Positions 1-10,373 of a DNA stretch of 64,000 bases are shown here, piece by piece. The stretch comes from Neodontobutis hainanensis. Taxonomy: Eukaryota; Chordata; Actinopteri; Gobiiformes; Odontobutidae. Position 1 is the first letter of the stretch; each line of letters opens with the position of its first letter. The notes beneath the pieces are model-generated. The model did no database searches and had not been told where the DNA came from. It saw nothing but the letters and a program-made list of their open reading frames with translations. Made by a program: the position numbers and the translations under genes. The stretch covers positions 1 through 64,000 of the forward strand of contig JALDNG010000533.1 in assembly GCA_024349245.1 (NCBI GenBank), in the 5' to 3' direction.

Positions 1-52
1 TTGAGGAGATCCAGTTCTTCAGTGGTGCAAACTACAACAATGGCATTGATTG
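1..52 (+). CDS. ndst: ndst exon (partial at window edge): sulfotransferase domain
   Basis: The frame reads FEEIQFF...GIDW, the N-sulfotransferase part of heparan sulfate N-deacetylase/N-sulfotransferase. This is a Golgi type II membrane enzyme that removes acetyl from GlcNAc and adds sulfate from PAPS during heparan sulfate synthesis. The exon ends TG|GTAGG, and the split Trp codon is completed by the G that opens the next exon at 559, so the two phases agree. Upstream exons (deacetylase domain, membrane anchor) lie outside the window. Five further exons follow up to 10373. Several residues (DDAKGF, LNYT) recall NDST2, but NDST1 cannot be excluded. Confidence 0.85.
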
Positions 53-558
53 GTAGGAACAGTTTATCTTTCACCACCACCAAGATACCTCAAACTATTT
101 GACAGAATTTGTGATACGTCTTTACTTAAAAAGAACTGTTAAAGTATAGTTTATCAACTAAGTCAGACAGTAAAAGTCCAGGTGATGCAATGTGGCAAAG
201 AAAAATTGATAAATTAGGGTGTGCATAATGACATGGGAACAAAATACAATAGTGCATGTGTTAAGAGCTGTATTCATGTTAATATATGCAAATAGCCACC
301 CTGACCAAACAAACTAAGTCTGGTCCTTATTGATTTGAGTTTGATTTTCAAGGAGCAGAACAAATGGACACTGGTCAAAGTACCTATAAATATAACCAAA
401 TATGTGCAGAATGAACTGCCTCTAGACCACAGCAATTTAAAAAGCAACAATTCAGAGAGATAATGAAAAAAATCACTTTAGTGGCGTGAGAAGTTAAATG
501 CTTTGAAAATAGCTGAAAATTACTTTTTTGAAACTGTCATATATTGTACCTACTTTAG

Positions 559-733
559 GTACATGGACTTCTTCCCATTTCCTTCCAATGTTAGTACTGA
601 CTTCATGTTTGAGAAGAGTGCCAATTATTTTGACACAGAGGTGGCTCCAAAGAGAGCCGCTGCCCTACTTCCCAGAGCCAAAATCCTGGCCGTGCTCATT
701 AACCCGGCAGACAGAGCTTACTCTTGGTACCAG
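559..733 (+). CDS. ndst: ndst exon: PAPS-binding part of sulfotransferase domain
   Basis: The exon is bounded by TTTAG and GTAAGA and encodes YMDFFPFPSN, then FEKSANYFD, AALLPRAK and finally NPADRAYSWYQ. The last motif is the segment that contacts the 3'-phosphate of PAPS in the family. The reading frame is intact for all 58 codons and meets the next exon in phase 0. This is the best preserved exon of the gene in the window. The strong conservation argues for a real gene rather than an old pseudogene. Confidence 0.9.
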
Positions 734-808
734 GTAAGAACTAAGAACATTAGTCTCACTGGTTTTGTATTTGGTTTTACTGTTGTTTTGTGGTCTCCTT
801 GTTTGTAG

Positions 809-975
809 CACCAGAGGGCTCACCAGGACCCGGCCCTCAACAACACTTTCCATGGAGTAGTTACAGCTGGCACGTCAGCCTCTAGGAGCTACTGCTACTT
901 CAGAGGCGCTGCCTTAGTCCTGGAGCATATGCTATTCACCTAGAGCGCTGGCTGCAGTACTACCAATCTTCACAG
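809..975 (+). CDS. ndst: ndst exon with a one-base frameshift
   Basis: The exon follows TTTGTAG and ends CACAG|GTAACA. It starts HQRAHQDP and later, in another frame, reads RRCLSPGAYAIHLERWLQYY; both are NDST motifs. The frame changes between about 890 and 900, where AGGAG appears to lack one G of an expected AGGGAG. The exon is 167 nt, one short of the 168 that would keep phase. Read literally, translation stops at the TAG near 942. The deletion is either an assembly error in a homopolymer or an inactivating mutation. Confidence 0.82.
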
Positions 976-1284
976 GTAACATACAGCATAGGCTGGGACT
1001 TTTAACCAAATTTCTACCATGTGCTATGGTACAGTTCAGTATGGCATGTTGAAGTGCTTAAGCCTACCCTGAAACAGCCCTGGTTTGTTGTTTGTGTGTG
1101 CCTGTGTGTTAATTTAGGTATTCCATGGAACTCCCAAAAGAGTTTGAACTAAATGGGTTCTAATAAGACTAGTCTGGACTCCTACAAACTAACACCAGTC
1201 AGACTTTGTAATAATGAGTCATGCGTAACAGTCTAAACGTCCAGAATTTAAAATACACCAAGCAGCCTAGAGAAAAGGTTGGTA
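976..1284. other. ndst intron sequence, no feature seen
   Basis: This is the start of the 7.3-kb intron between the exons at 809-975 and 8267-8373. No coding motif or repeat was recognised before the first transposon. Confidence 0.6.
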
Positions 1285-1286
1285 TA

Positions 1287-2537
1287 CAGTGGGGATCAAA
1301 AGTTTGGGCACCCCAGGTAAAAATTTGTATTAATGTGCATGAAGACGCCAAGAAAAGATGGAAAATCTCCAAAAGGCATCAAATGACAGATTTGACATTC
1401 GTATAATAAGTCAAAAAGTTAGATTTTATTTCTATCATTAACACTTTTAAAATAACAGAAAACAAAAAAAATGCCTTCTGCAAAAGTTTGGGCACCCTTC
1501 AGAGTTAATACCCTTTGGCAAGTATCAAGTTTTTTGTAGCTAGCCAAGAGTCTTTCAATTCTTGTTTGAGGTATCTTTGCCCCTTCTTCCTTACAAAAGT
1601 CTTCCAGTTCTTTGAGATTTCTGGGCTGTCTGTCATGCACTGCTCTTTTAAGGTCTATCCATAGATTTTCAATTATGTTGAGGTCAGGATATTGTGAAGG
1701 CCATGGCAAAACCTTTAGTTTATGCCTCTTGCTGTAATCCACCGTGGATTTTGACGTGTGTTTAGGATCATTATCCATTTGTAGAAGCCATCCTCTCTTT
1801 AACTTCAGCTTTTTCACAGATGGCATCAAGTTGGCATCCAGAATTTGCTGAAATTTTATTGAATCCATTTTTCCTTCTACTCGTGAAATGTTCCCTGTGC
1901 CACTGGCTGCAATACAACCCCAAAACATAATCGATCCACCCCCAGGCTTAACAGTTGGACAGAGGTTCTTTTCATTAAATTCTGTGCCCTTTCTTCTCCA
2001 AACAGTTCTCCAAACAGTTCTATTTTAACCTCATTGGTCCACAGAACTTGTTTCCAAAATGCATCAGGCTTGTCTATATGTACATTTTCAAACTTCAAAC
2101 GCTGATTTTTGTGTTGAGGACGTAGAAGAGGTTTTCTTCTGTTGAGTCTTCCATGAAGTCCATATTTGTACAAGTATCTCTTTATAGTGGAATAGTGTAC
2201 CACAACTCCAGTGTCTGCCAGATCTTTCTGGAGGATCGTGCAGTGCGTGGGTTTTGACTTACTTTTCTCACAATCCTGCGAGCTGTTCTGTCTGATATTT
2301 TTCTTGGTCTTCCAGATCTTGTTTTAACTTCCACTGTTCTTGCCATTTTTTAATTACATTCCGAACAGAGGATTTTGGCATCTGAAAACGCTTTGCTATC
2401 TTTTTATAGCCTTCTCCTGCTTATAAGGATGTCTAATCTGTCATTTGATGCCTTTTGGGGATTTTTCCTTTTTTGGTGTCTTTATGCTCATTAATAACAA
2501 TTTTTACCTGGGGTGCCCAAACTTTCAATCCCCACTG
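1287..2537 (-). mobile_element. Tc1/mariner element (DD34E type)
   Basis: The 1251-bp element has inverted ends beginning CAGTGGGGATCAAAAGTTTG on the left and the matching complement on the right, with about 45-50 bp of terminal inverted repeat. TA dinucleotides flank it at 1285-1286 and 2538-2539, as expected for Tc1/mariner. The transposase lies on the minus strand and is broken. It sits in the large ndst intron. Confidence 0.93.
1419..2203 (-). pseudogene. Tc1 transposase remnant, DD34E spacing
   Basis: Two overlapping minus-strand frames (1877-2203 and 1419-1928) together cover the helix-turn-helix tail and catalytic core of a Tc1 transposase. The second Asp (QMDNDPKHTS) and the Glu (NIIENLW) are present and separated by 34 residues, the DD34E spacing. 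The first catalytic Asp appears replaced by Asn (WTNEVKIE). A short tandem duplication (ELFGELFG) and a frameshift also break it. It is inactive as read. Confidence 0.9.
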
Positions 2538-2561
2538 TATATACACTCACCTAAAGGATTA

Positions 2562-3302
2562 TTAGGAACACCATACTAATACTGTGTTTGGACCCACTTT
2601 CACCTTCAGAACTGCCTTTATTCTACGTGGCATTGATTCAACAAGGTGCTGAAAGCATTCTTTAGAAATGCTGGCCCATATTGATAAGATAGCATCTTGC
2701 AGTTGATGGAGATTTGTGGGATGCACATCTAAGGCACGAAGCTCCCGTTCCACCACATCCCAAAGATGCTCTATTGGTTTGAGATCTGGTAACCGTGGGG
2801 GCCATTTTAGTACAGTGAACCCATTGTCATGCTCAAGAAACCAATTTGAAATGATTTCAGCTTTGTGACATGTTGCATTATCCTGCTGGAAGTAGCCATC
2901 AGAGGATGGGTACATGTTGTTCATAAAGGAATGGACATGGTCAGAAACAATGCTCAGGTAGGCCGTGGCATTTAAACGATGCCCAGTTGGCACAAAGGAG
3001 CCTAAAGTGTGCCAAAAACATTCCCACACCATTACACCACCACCAGCCTGCACAGTGGTAACAAGGCATGATGGATCCATGTTCTCATTCTGTTTACACC
3101 AGATTCTGACTCTACCATCTGAATGTCTCAACAGAAATCGAGACTCATCAAACCAGGCAACATTTTTCCAGTTTTCAACTGTCCAATTTTGGTGAGCTTG
3201 TGCAAATTGTAGCATCTTTTTCCTATTTGTAGTGGAGATGTGTGGTACCCGGTGTGGTCCTCTGCTGTTGTAGCCCATCTGCCTCAAGGTTGTGTGCTTC
3301 AC
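2562..3302 (-). pseudogene. Tc1-like transposase, catalytic core open but N-terminus broken
   Basis: A 246-residue open frame covers the whole catalytic domain. The acidic triad is visible as WFDESRF, YFQQDNA and PIEHLWD. I count 36 residues between the second Asp and the Glu, which fits the DD36E (Incomer-like) group of Tc1/mariner rather than classic DD34E. The N-terminal DNA-binding half lies at about 3303-3660 in other frames, so frameshifts separate it from the core. The enzyme would cut and rejoin DNA at the element ends; this copy is unlikely to work. Confidence 0.88.
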
Positions 3303-3663
3303 AAATGCTTTGCTGCATACCTCAGTTGTAACGAGTGGTTATTTCAGTCAAAGTTGCTCTTCTATCAGCTTGAATCAGTCAGTCCATTCTCCTCTGACCT
3401 CTAGCATCAACAAGGCATTTTTGCCCACAGGACTGCCGCATACTGGACGTTATTCCCTTTAACACCATTCTTTGTAAACCCTAGAAATGGTTGTGCGTGA
3501 AAATCCCAGTAACTGAGCAGATTGTGAAATACTCTGTCTGGTACCAACAACCATGCCATGCTCAAAATTGCTTTCCTATGCTGATATTCAGTTTGGAGTT
3601 CGGGAGATCCTATTGACCAGGACCACACCCGTAAATGCACTGAAGCAACTGCCATGTGATGGG

Positions 3664-3948
3664 TTGAATGTTTTTTGTGAATATGTTTTGTATTTATATG
3701 TATTTTTCAACTGTCCTGGACACATTCTTGCACGGCCTGTCTGTCTTGGGAGTGGATCCTCCTTCTGTGGTTCTCCTGAGGTTTCTCTTTTTTCCCGGCT
3801 GGGTTTTTTTTTGGAGTTTTTCCTCACCCTGATGGAGGGTCTAAGGACAGGGGATGTTGTCTAGTGCAGTCTGTTAAGCCCTTTGAGGCGGCTGTTGTTG
3901 TGATATTGGGCTATACAAAAATAAATGTCTTGTCTTGTCTGTCTTGTC
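3664..3948 (+). mobile_element. 5'-truncated LINE 3' end (L2-like) inside the Tc1 element
   Basis: About 285 bp interrupt the Tc1 sequence. They contain a run common in fish LINE 3' ends (GAGGGTCTAAGGACAGG, then TTGGGCTATACAAAAATAAA) and end in TGTCT repeats. TTGA occurs at both junctions and may be the target duplication. No coding part remains. The clade is assigned from memory. Confidence 0.65.
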
Positions 3949-4014
3949 TTGATTAGATTCTTGCATTAATGAGACATTAAACAGGTGTTCCTAATAATAC
4001 TTTAGGTGATTGTA

Positions 4015-4269
4015 TATTGAGATGAATGTTGTATGTCGATATTCACTGCATTTATTGAGATATCATTTTCAATCTTTATCACCCATCCCAAATCAAATGA
4101 TTGCACTTGTTATAAATAAATTAACTCACATTATTATCAATGAGGGAACCCACAGTAACTCAGGGAGGACATGCAGACTCCGCACAGCCCTACGACTTGA
4201 TAAGTGGTAGAAAATGAATGACTTGATGTGACGGCACAGCCATACTCTCCTGTGCATTGAGGTCAAGGA
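4015..4269. other. ndst intron sequence, no feature seen
   Basis: Short AT-rich stretch between the Tc1 element and the hAT element; nothing recognised. Confidence 0.5.
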
Positions 4270-4745
4270 CTAGACACTAGGGATGAGCGAGACCTGCGTG
4301 AAGTTGGCCCCCCACCCAACGCAAAATGAAAGCAAAATAGTGTTGTTCGTTTGTGCTGCTTTTGTGCTAGTTTGTGCTGCAAAAAATTTTGTTTGTGCTG
4401 TTATACTTTTTTAGATATTAAAAGAATAATTTTAAGTAGGTCAAGTTCACTCAGCCCCCCACATGCTCCAAATTTGCCCAAAAATGGTCTCGTTCGTTTG
4501 TGCTGGTTTGTGCCGGTGAAAGTTTTGTTTGTGCTTTTTCGGTTTAATAAATATTAAGCACTGAATTATTGGCCAATTACGTAATCAGCCCCACATGCTC
4601 CAAATTCAACAAAAATGGTCTCGTTCGTTTGTGCTGCGTTTGTGCTGAAAAGATTTTCGTTTGTGTTATATTTTTAAAGATATTAATAAATATTTTTCGT
4701 ATTAACGGCATAACTAGGGGCTAAAAGACTCTCAAAAAAGATAAA

Positions 4746-5030
4746 TGCACACACGATTCACAAATGCACACACATGATTCACAAATGCACACACATGATT
4801 CACAAATGCACACACATGATTCACAAATGCACACACAAGATTCACAAATGCACACACATGATTCACAAATGCACACACAAGATTCACAAATGCACACACA
4901 AGATTCACAAATGCACACACAAGATTCACAAATGCACACACAAGATTCACAAATGCACACACAAGATTCACAAATGCACACACAAGATTTACAAATGCAC
5001 ACACAAGATTCAGAAATGTATTTCTGATGC
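4746..5030 (+). repeat. 21-bp minisatellite, left arm of the foldback
   Basis: About 13 tandem copies of a 21-bp unit (CACAAATGCACACACAAGATT, with a T or A variant near the end). The mirror-image array is at 6306-6512. The open frames it creates on both strands are repeats, not genes. Confidence 0.95.
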
Positions 5031-5260
5031 ACACACAAATATATCGTGATTTACAAACTGCTTGCGGTCTGTGAACTTGACTGCATTTGTGTGTGAATTT
5101 TGAGACTCCTGACGCCGACACACAAATGCATTTTTTTAAACAGGGAATGATCAGCAACCAATCATATATCTCCCTTGTTTTAGCCAATCACAAGAACGCA
5201 CTCCCACGCTGGGGTTGTTTACTTCTTTGCCAATCACACCAACGTGTTCACACAGCGATA

Positions 5261-5549
5261 TGCCTATATATATATATATATATATATCTATATATATATA
5301 TATATATCTATATATATCTATATATATCTATATATATATATATATATATCTATATATATATATATATATCTATATATATCTATATATATATATATATCTA
5401 TATATATATATATCTATATATATCTATATATATATATAATATATCTATATATCTATATATCTATATATCTATATATATATATCTATATATCTATATATAT
5501 ATATATATATATCTATATATATATCTATATATATATCTATATATATATA

Positions 5550-5582
<33 letters not shown>

Positions 5583-5619
5583 ATATATATATATATCTAT
5601 ATATATATATATATATATC
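5261..5619. repeat. (TA)n/TATATC microsatellite tract
   Basis: About 360 bp made only of TA runs punctuated by TATATC. It separates the left arm of the foldback from its spacer and probably varies in length. Confidence 0.97.
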
Positions 5620-6305
5620 TTTTGAATAATACACAAAATAGTCAAACAAAAGATTAATTTGCTTGTCTAACAGTGAAGCCTTATGCAGATGATTTTGGTT
5701 TGGCAATCGCTCTTGCTAGCTGCCCGGATGTTAGCATCAGCTGGCCGGAAATTGTGGCGTTAATACAAAAAATATTTATTAATAATATCCTTAAAAATAT
5801 TACAGCACAAACATTAATACCTACAGCACAAACCAGCACAAACGAAGCACAAACTAATTAAACTATCTTGGGGCATTTTAAAACATTTTAAAGCATTTTC
5901 TTGGGTAACCTCATATGACCATTCAAAGAATTATTAATATCTCAAAAACTATAACGGCACAAACAAATTTTTTTGCAGCACAAACAAAGCACAAACGATC
6001 TAGATAATTTTGGAGTCAATCACTTTTGGTGGGGGGCCAACTTCACGGAGGTGCATTACCTGCCACACAGGCATATCGCGCTGTGTGAACACGTTGGTGT
6101 GATTGGCAAAGAAGTAAACAACCCCCCGCGTGGGGTGCGTTCTTGTGATTGGCTAAAACAAGGGAGATATATGATTGGTTGCTGATCATTCCCTGTTTAA
6201 AAAAATGCATTTGTGTGTCGAGCGGCGTCTCAAAATTCACACACAAATGCAGTCAAGTTCACAGACCGCAAGCAGTTTGTAAATCACGATATATTTGTGT
6301 GTGCA

Positions 6306-6512
6306 TCAGAAATACATTTGTGAATCTTGTGTGTGTATTTGTAAATCTTGTGTGTGCATTTGTGAATCATGTGTGTGCATTTGTGAATCATGTGTGTGCA
6401 TTTGTGAATCATGTGTGTGCATTTGTGAATCTTGTGTGTGCATTTGTGAATCTTGTGTGTGCATTTGTGAATCGTGTGTGCATTTGTGAATCATGTGTGT
6501 GCATTTGTCTTT
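6306..6512 (-). repeat. 21-bp minisatellite, right arm of the foldback
   Basis: About ten units of the complement of the left-arm repeat. Unit number differs from the left arm, so the arrays have changed independently since the arms were duplicated. Confidence 0.93.
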
Positions 6513-7267
6513 TTTGAGACTCTTTTAGCTCCATACATAACTCCCGGCCAGCTGATGCTAACATCCGGTCAGCTAATGCTAACATCCGGCTAGTTTAAAG
6601 ACTTTTTTTTAAAGACTTTCACCGGCACAAACGCGGCACAAACGAACAAGACCGTTTTTGGGCCAATTTGGAGCATGTGGGGGGCTGAGTGAACTTGACC
6701 TACTTAAAATTATTCTTTAATATCTAAAAAGTATAACCGCACAACGAAAATTTTTGCAGCACAAACCAGCACAAACGCAGCACAAACGACGACACTATTT
6801 TGCTTTCATTTTGCGTTGGGTGGGGGCCAACTTCACGCAGGTATGAGCGAGTACAGCATTATCTGTATCTGTATCTGTACTGGGCGTGACCTAACCCGGA
6901 AGTGGGCGGGATTTATACTGGAAGGGGTCGGGTTGACTTGAAATGGGCAGGGCTTTAACTGGTATGTTATTTTTAATCATGCAATTAATACGAGTTGATC
7001 AGAAATTGTTATATTTATTACTGATTAGAAAACTATTTACATGACAGCATCAGCATTGAGCATCAGATCAATGGTTTTGATCACAATAACAAACAAACTA
7101 TATACAGTTTGAGCTATGTATGAACAAATTTTGCTACAATGAATACAACACGTGTTTGCAATTATGAAGAAAGATGTAATGAACAAGAGTTTTTATCTAA
7201 ACTAACTTTCTTTTTTTAACTTTTAATTTTTTTTGTTATCAGTGTGAATTTTTCTTTTTTATTATTT

Positions 7268-7270
<3 letters not shown>

Positions 7271-7303
<33 letters not shown>
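7271..7303. repeat. (GT)n microsatellite
   Basis: About 16 GT dinucleotides inside the hAT element. Confidence 0.97.
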
Positions 7304-7305
<2 letters not shown>

Positions 7306-8266
7306 GCTAATTCATTTGTAATAGTTTTTTTTTACCACCAATTCCTTTATTTTTTTATGAAATACAGCAAGAAAGTGTCAGACACACAGCATTCAAAGCA
7401 ACAGTTACTGGTAACAAGTTACTATCTCAAGTCAGTTATATTTAATTAACCATTTAGCTGTATAACCCAGTTCAGTTCAGTTCAGCAACACTCAATTTCA
7501 AAAATGATTAGGAAAACCTACAAACTAATTATTGAAACACCGTAAAGAAAAATACCTGTCTCTAAGACAAGGTAGCCGAATTAAAGCTAGTAACTTAACA
7601 ATCATAATAAATCACACATCAAATCAATCTGTTACTTTTAAAGTGCTTAAATAAATTAAAATAACCAGAAACGCCATTTCTTCAATGAGGTTCCACACAT
7701 GGTTCACTACGCCGCCAATTAACCTCAAAAACAAACCAATTTGCTACTATTACCCAAAAAGGTACTAAGGTAGAAGTTAAATAAAACTCACCGCTGAGTC
7801 AAATGTCAAGTATAAGAATTCACATTACTTTATGAAGTGTTTGTCCGCTTAGCAGACTGCAGCCACAGCAGGAACCAGATGCTGAATATCCCTGCGCTGG
7901 AACTTATTTTGTCCAGCGGAAAGCATTCGCGAATGAGAAGGAACTATTTTTCATGTGACATGGGTTACACGATCACAGATATTGACTTGTTTTACTCGTA
8001 TAATACTCGTGACTGCAAAAGTGCATTATCCGTAAAGGATACTCGATTCAGACGAGTGTCTGGCTCAACTCTACTAGACACTCCTGCTGTAAATTAGTTA
8101 AAGACTAACAAATTGTAGCTCTAGTTTACCCCTTTGACAGTAAAAACAATGTAGGTGCGTTGTACCATACTAAGCCATAGTCCGCCATACTGAACAGAGT
8201 CTCACTGAACTGAAGAAAATAAATGGTCAACAAAAGTTGAAGTAACTCCTTGTCTTTTTGTTGTAG

Positions 8267-8373
8267 TTGCACATTGTGGATGGGGCTTTCCTTCGGTCCA
8301 ACCCTGCAGTGGTAATGGAGGGAGTCCAGAGATTTCTTGGTGTCACTCCTCTCAACTACACCCAGAATCTAAT
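8267..8373 (+). CDS. ndst: ndst exon
   Basis: The exon follows TTGTAG and ends before GTAAAT. It encodes LHIVDG...LRSNPAVVMEGVQ and FLGVTPLNYT, matching the NDST region after the ERWL motif. The frame is intact for 35 codons plus two bases. It joins the previous coding exon exactly where the family sequence continues, which shows that the 7.3-kb gap is only intron plus transposons. Confidence 0.9.
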
Positions 8374-8461
8374 GTAAATGTCATGTGTCCAATCGGCTCC
8401 ACACTGTTAATATTAGAAATTTTTGGTGCATGATTATGCACATACCACAATCTCTCTGCAG

Positions 8462-8563
8462 ATATGACGACGCTAAAGGTTTTGGTGCCAGCGGCTGGAT
8501 GGAGGTCGGGCCAAATGTCTGGGCAAGAGTAAAGGCAGAAAGTACGCAGAAATGAGCACGGAG
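8462..8563 (+). CDS. ndst: ndst exon with a one-base homopolymer deletion
   Basis: The exon lies between CTGCAG and GTATGT. The first part reads YDDAKGF and the rest, in the next frame, WCQRLDGGRAKCLGKSKGRKY. The family has KGFWCQ here, so one T is missing from the TTTT at about 8479-8484. The region includes the cysteine pair and the KSKGRKY loop that bind PAPS in NDST enzymes. The exon is 102 nt, one short of the expected 103. Read literally it ends at an early TGA. Confidence 0.85.
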
Positions 8564-8624
8564 GTATGTCACATTGATGACTTTGCCAAATAATACAGCG
8601 TATTATTATCATTGATGATAATGG

Positions 8625-8845
8625 GTTCAATTTATATAATGCTTTTACCATGGAGCTCAAAGAGCTTAGTGAATGTACATGTTAATAAACATACATGAGA
8701 CACAGCCACATAAATGTAAAATTGTAGCCTTGGGCTAATTTCCATTCATTGTCACACATTCATACACCAGGCCTGTGATCACTGGAGGAAAGGTAGGTTA
8801 AGTGTATTAACCAAGGACACAACAATATGAACTGAGGTGAGTTAG
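8625..8845 (-). mobile_element. SINE-like dispersed repeat
   Basis: The sequence resembles the better copy at 18610-18868: a TTTATATA start, a CACATTCATACACC block and AGGTTAAGTGTATTAACCAAGGACACAAC. It lies in the ndst intron and is degraded. No intact promoter boxes are visible. Confidence 0.6.
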
Positions 8846-9168
8846 CAATTAACTGCTAACTAAAGTGAGCATGTCTATGTAGCTACAAGCTAAACAAAGG
8901 GCTGTCCGTTAAAAAAAAAAATCTAACACAATTAAGTGCTCTGATAGCGTTATTTGTGTGTCCAAGTAACAATGGCAAAACAATCATAAGGCTTGTATTA
9001 TTGTTGCAGTTTGGGTGATATTTGTTTATGTGAATAAGCTGTGGTAATACCACATCTGACTTTTTCAGATGTGAAAAGTAAAAGTGAACTGAAGTTCTGT
9101 TTGAGTTATTATGTTTGCACATTATATTCCAGCATGTTCGCAAATCTGTGTTCACAATTCTAGAAATG

Positions 9169-9883
9169 CACTGCCAAAAAGAAAGTCACACTCTAAAATC
9201 CATCGATAGATGGAATAACCTGGTCATTTAGTATATTTAGTTTGTTAGCTGCCTTTTATTCTTTGGGCATATAAAGTTGCTGAACCTACACCTGACCAAC
9301 TGCAGCAGCTCTTGATCATAGCACTACTTCCAAAAGGCTTGTATGGTAGGCATTAAGCATGATGGGAGCATCACTTCATCTGCCTCTCTTCTTACCCTGA
9401 GGCACCCATCACTCTGGAACAGGGTCAGTCTGGACTTATCAGACCACATGATCTTCTTCCATTGCTTGAGTCCAATCATTAATTTTTCAAGTGATTGCTG
9501 AACACAAACATTCAAGATCTTTTTCTGACCATTTCTTCCTCGAAAAAGATTTGAGTTCCCCACTATCCTTCCAGTTTTTAATAATGCATTTGACAGTTCT
9601 TTACCCAATTTTAGTAGTTGCAGCAATTTCCTTAGATGTTTTCTTTGCTTGATGCCAATAATCTGACCCTTCTGAAACAGATGGACATCTTTTCCACCAC
9701 CACAGGATGTGTTTTCAGCCATTTTATTTTATTATTAATTAGAAACTACTCACTGCATCAGTTAGGGTTAAATAACTTGTTGCTAGCTGAAACATAACCA
9801 TACATGTAGTGATTCTCCAATGGGAGTCTCTTACCTATTTGCTTCGCTAAACCCAGGTGGTGACTTTTTCTGGCTGTGCAGTG
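9169..9883 (-). mobile_element. internally deleted Tc1-like element
   Basis: The inverted ends are CACTGCCAAAAAGAAAGTCAC on the left and GTGACTTTTTCTGGCTG...CAGTG on the right, followed by TA. The left flank reads TG where TA is expected. Total length is about 715 bp, roughly half of a complete Tc1. Confidence 0.82.
9324..9722 (-). pseudogene. Tc1-like transposase, C-terminal part deleted
   Basis: A 132-residue minus-strand frame starts MAENTSCGGGKD and contains the first-Asp motif (MWSDKSRLTLFQSDG, with K for the usual E) followed by RREADEVMLPSCL. Homology stops soon after this point. The second Asp and the Glu are missing, so the product cannot be an active transposase. It belongs to a different Tc1 lineage from the elements at 1287 and 2544, judging by its ends. 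Confidence 0.82.
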
Positions 9884-9885
9884 TA

Positions 9886-10250
9886 TTTCTACTGTATGAT
9901 CTTGACTTCACTTGAAATTCTATAGTTCTTTCTCTCCATGATTTTAAATGTTTAAATGTATTTGTATTTGAAAAATGTATTTGTTTTATGCGTCTTTATT
10001 TTGTTGAAAATGTGTCTTTATAATTAAGAACATCTGAGTCCTGCTATTTCCACAGAGAAGATGTTGGAAATGTTTTAGAAAAAGTGTGGAGTTTATTTTT
10101 GCTCCCTTTTTTCTCCTAAAACTATTTTCAGCAACCCAACATTTACTTTATGAGTTGGATCAAAGATTATAACCACTTGGTCCCCATGATCCAAATGATT
10201 CCTTTGTGGTACCTCTGTCCTGCCTTAACCCCTCTATATCTTTGCTGCAG
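9886..10250. other. ndst last intron, no feature seen
   Basis: AT-rich intron sequence that ends in a pyrimidine tract and TTTGCTGCAG acceptor. Confidence 0.6.
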
Positions 10251-10373
10251 ACACGTGCCTATCTCACAGAGTACTAGAGAACACAACGTAGAGCTGCCAC
10301 GCTTGTTGAATCGATTAGGTCAACCACTTCCATCCTGGCTTCATCAGACCTGCAGAGCCCCAGCTGGAGCTGA
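10251..10373 (+). CDS. ndst: ndst terminal exon, two small deletions
   Basis: After the CAG acceptor the frame reads TRAYLTEY and meets TAG at 10275. The next frame gives REHNVELPRLLNRLGQPLPSWL, the NDST C-terminus. About two bases are missing near 10274. A single missing G at about 10346 would restore HQDLQSPSWS and the TGA at 10371-10373, a normal NDST ending. Without that base the open frame runs on to 10407. I take 10373 as the likely true stop. Confidence 0.8.

Larger units (their letters stand above)
2544..4012 (-). mobile_element. Tc1/mariner element (DD36E type), interrupted by a LINE tail
   Basis: The ends are CACTCACCTAAAGGATTATT on the left and its near complement on the right. 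TA dinucleotides flank it at 2542-2543 and 4013-4014. It starts only six bases after the previous element, with TATATA between them. The element carries a transposase on the minus strand and an inserted LINE 3' fragment at about 3664-3948. A truncated third copy of the same family lies at 16328-16725. Confidence 0.92.
4292..6842. mobile_element. 2.55-kb foldback element with 9-bp target duplication
   Basis: The termini ACCTGCGTGAAGTTGGCC and its exact complement bound a structure whose two arms are inverted copies of each other, each about 0.8-0.95 kb. ATGAGCGAG occurs directly at 4283-4291 and 6843-6851 and equals the start of the surrounding hAT, so it is a true 9-bp duplication. From the outside in, each arm holds GTTTGTGCTG-type repeats, a 21-bp minisatellite and a unique block. 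The centre has a TATATC tract and a 400-bp spacer. No transposase is seen. A 9-bp duplication would fit Mutator-like or Merlin elements. Confidence 0.9.
4278..8073 (+). mobile_element. hAT-like nonautonomous element, split by a foldback element
   Basis: The 8-bp direct repeat CTAGACAC lies at 4270-4277 and 8074-8081. The termini are TAGGGATGAGC on the left and TAGAGTTGAGC on the complement of the right end. An 8-bp duplication with short imperfect ends is the hAT pattern. Without the 2551-bp insert and its duplicated 9 bp the element is about 1.24 kb. I see no transposase in it, so it is nonautonomous or internally deleted. A partial copy of its interior lies at 58158-58478. Confidence 0.85.

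Noticed and set aside
2965..3195. Plus-strand frame over the Tc1 element
   Set aside because: It is the antisense shadow of the transposase.
4746..5030. Regularly spaced short repeats that could suggest a CRISPR array
   Set aside because: Units are contiguous with no unique spacers, the setting is a vertebrate transposon, and a mirror-image array exists in the other arm.
5087..5657. Long open frames of YIYIYI-type protein
   Set aside because: They are translations of a TATATC microsatellite.
7837..8097. 86-codon frame at the right end of the first hAT
   Set aside because: It runs through the terminal repeat and has no hAT transposase motif.
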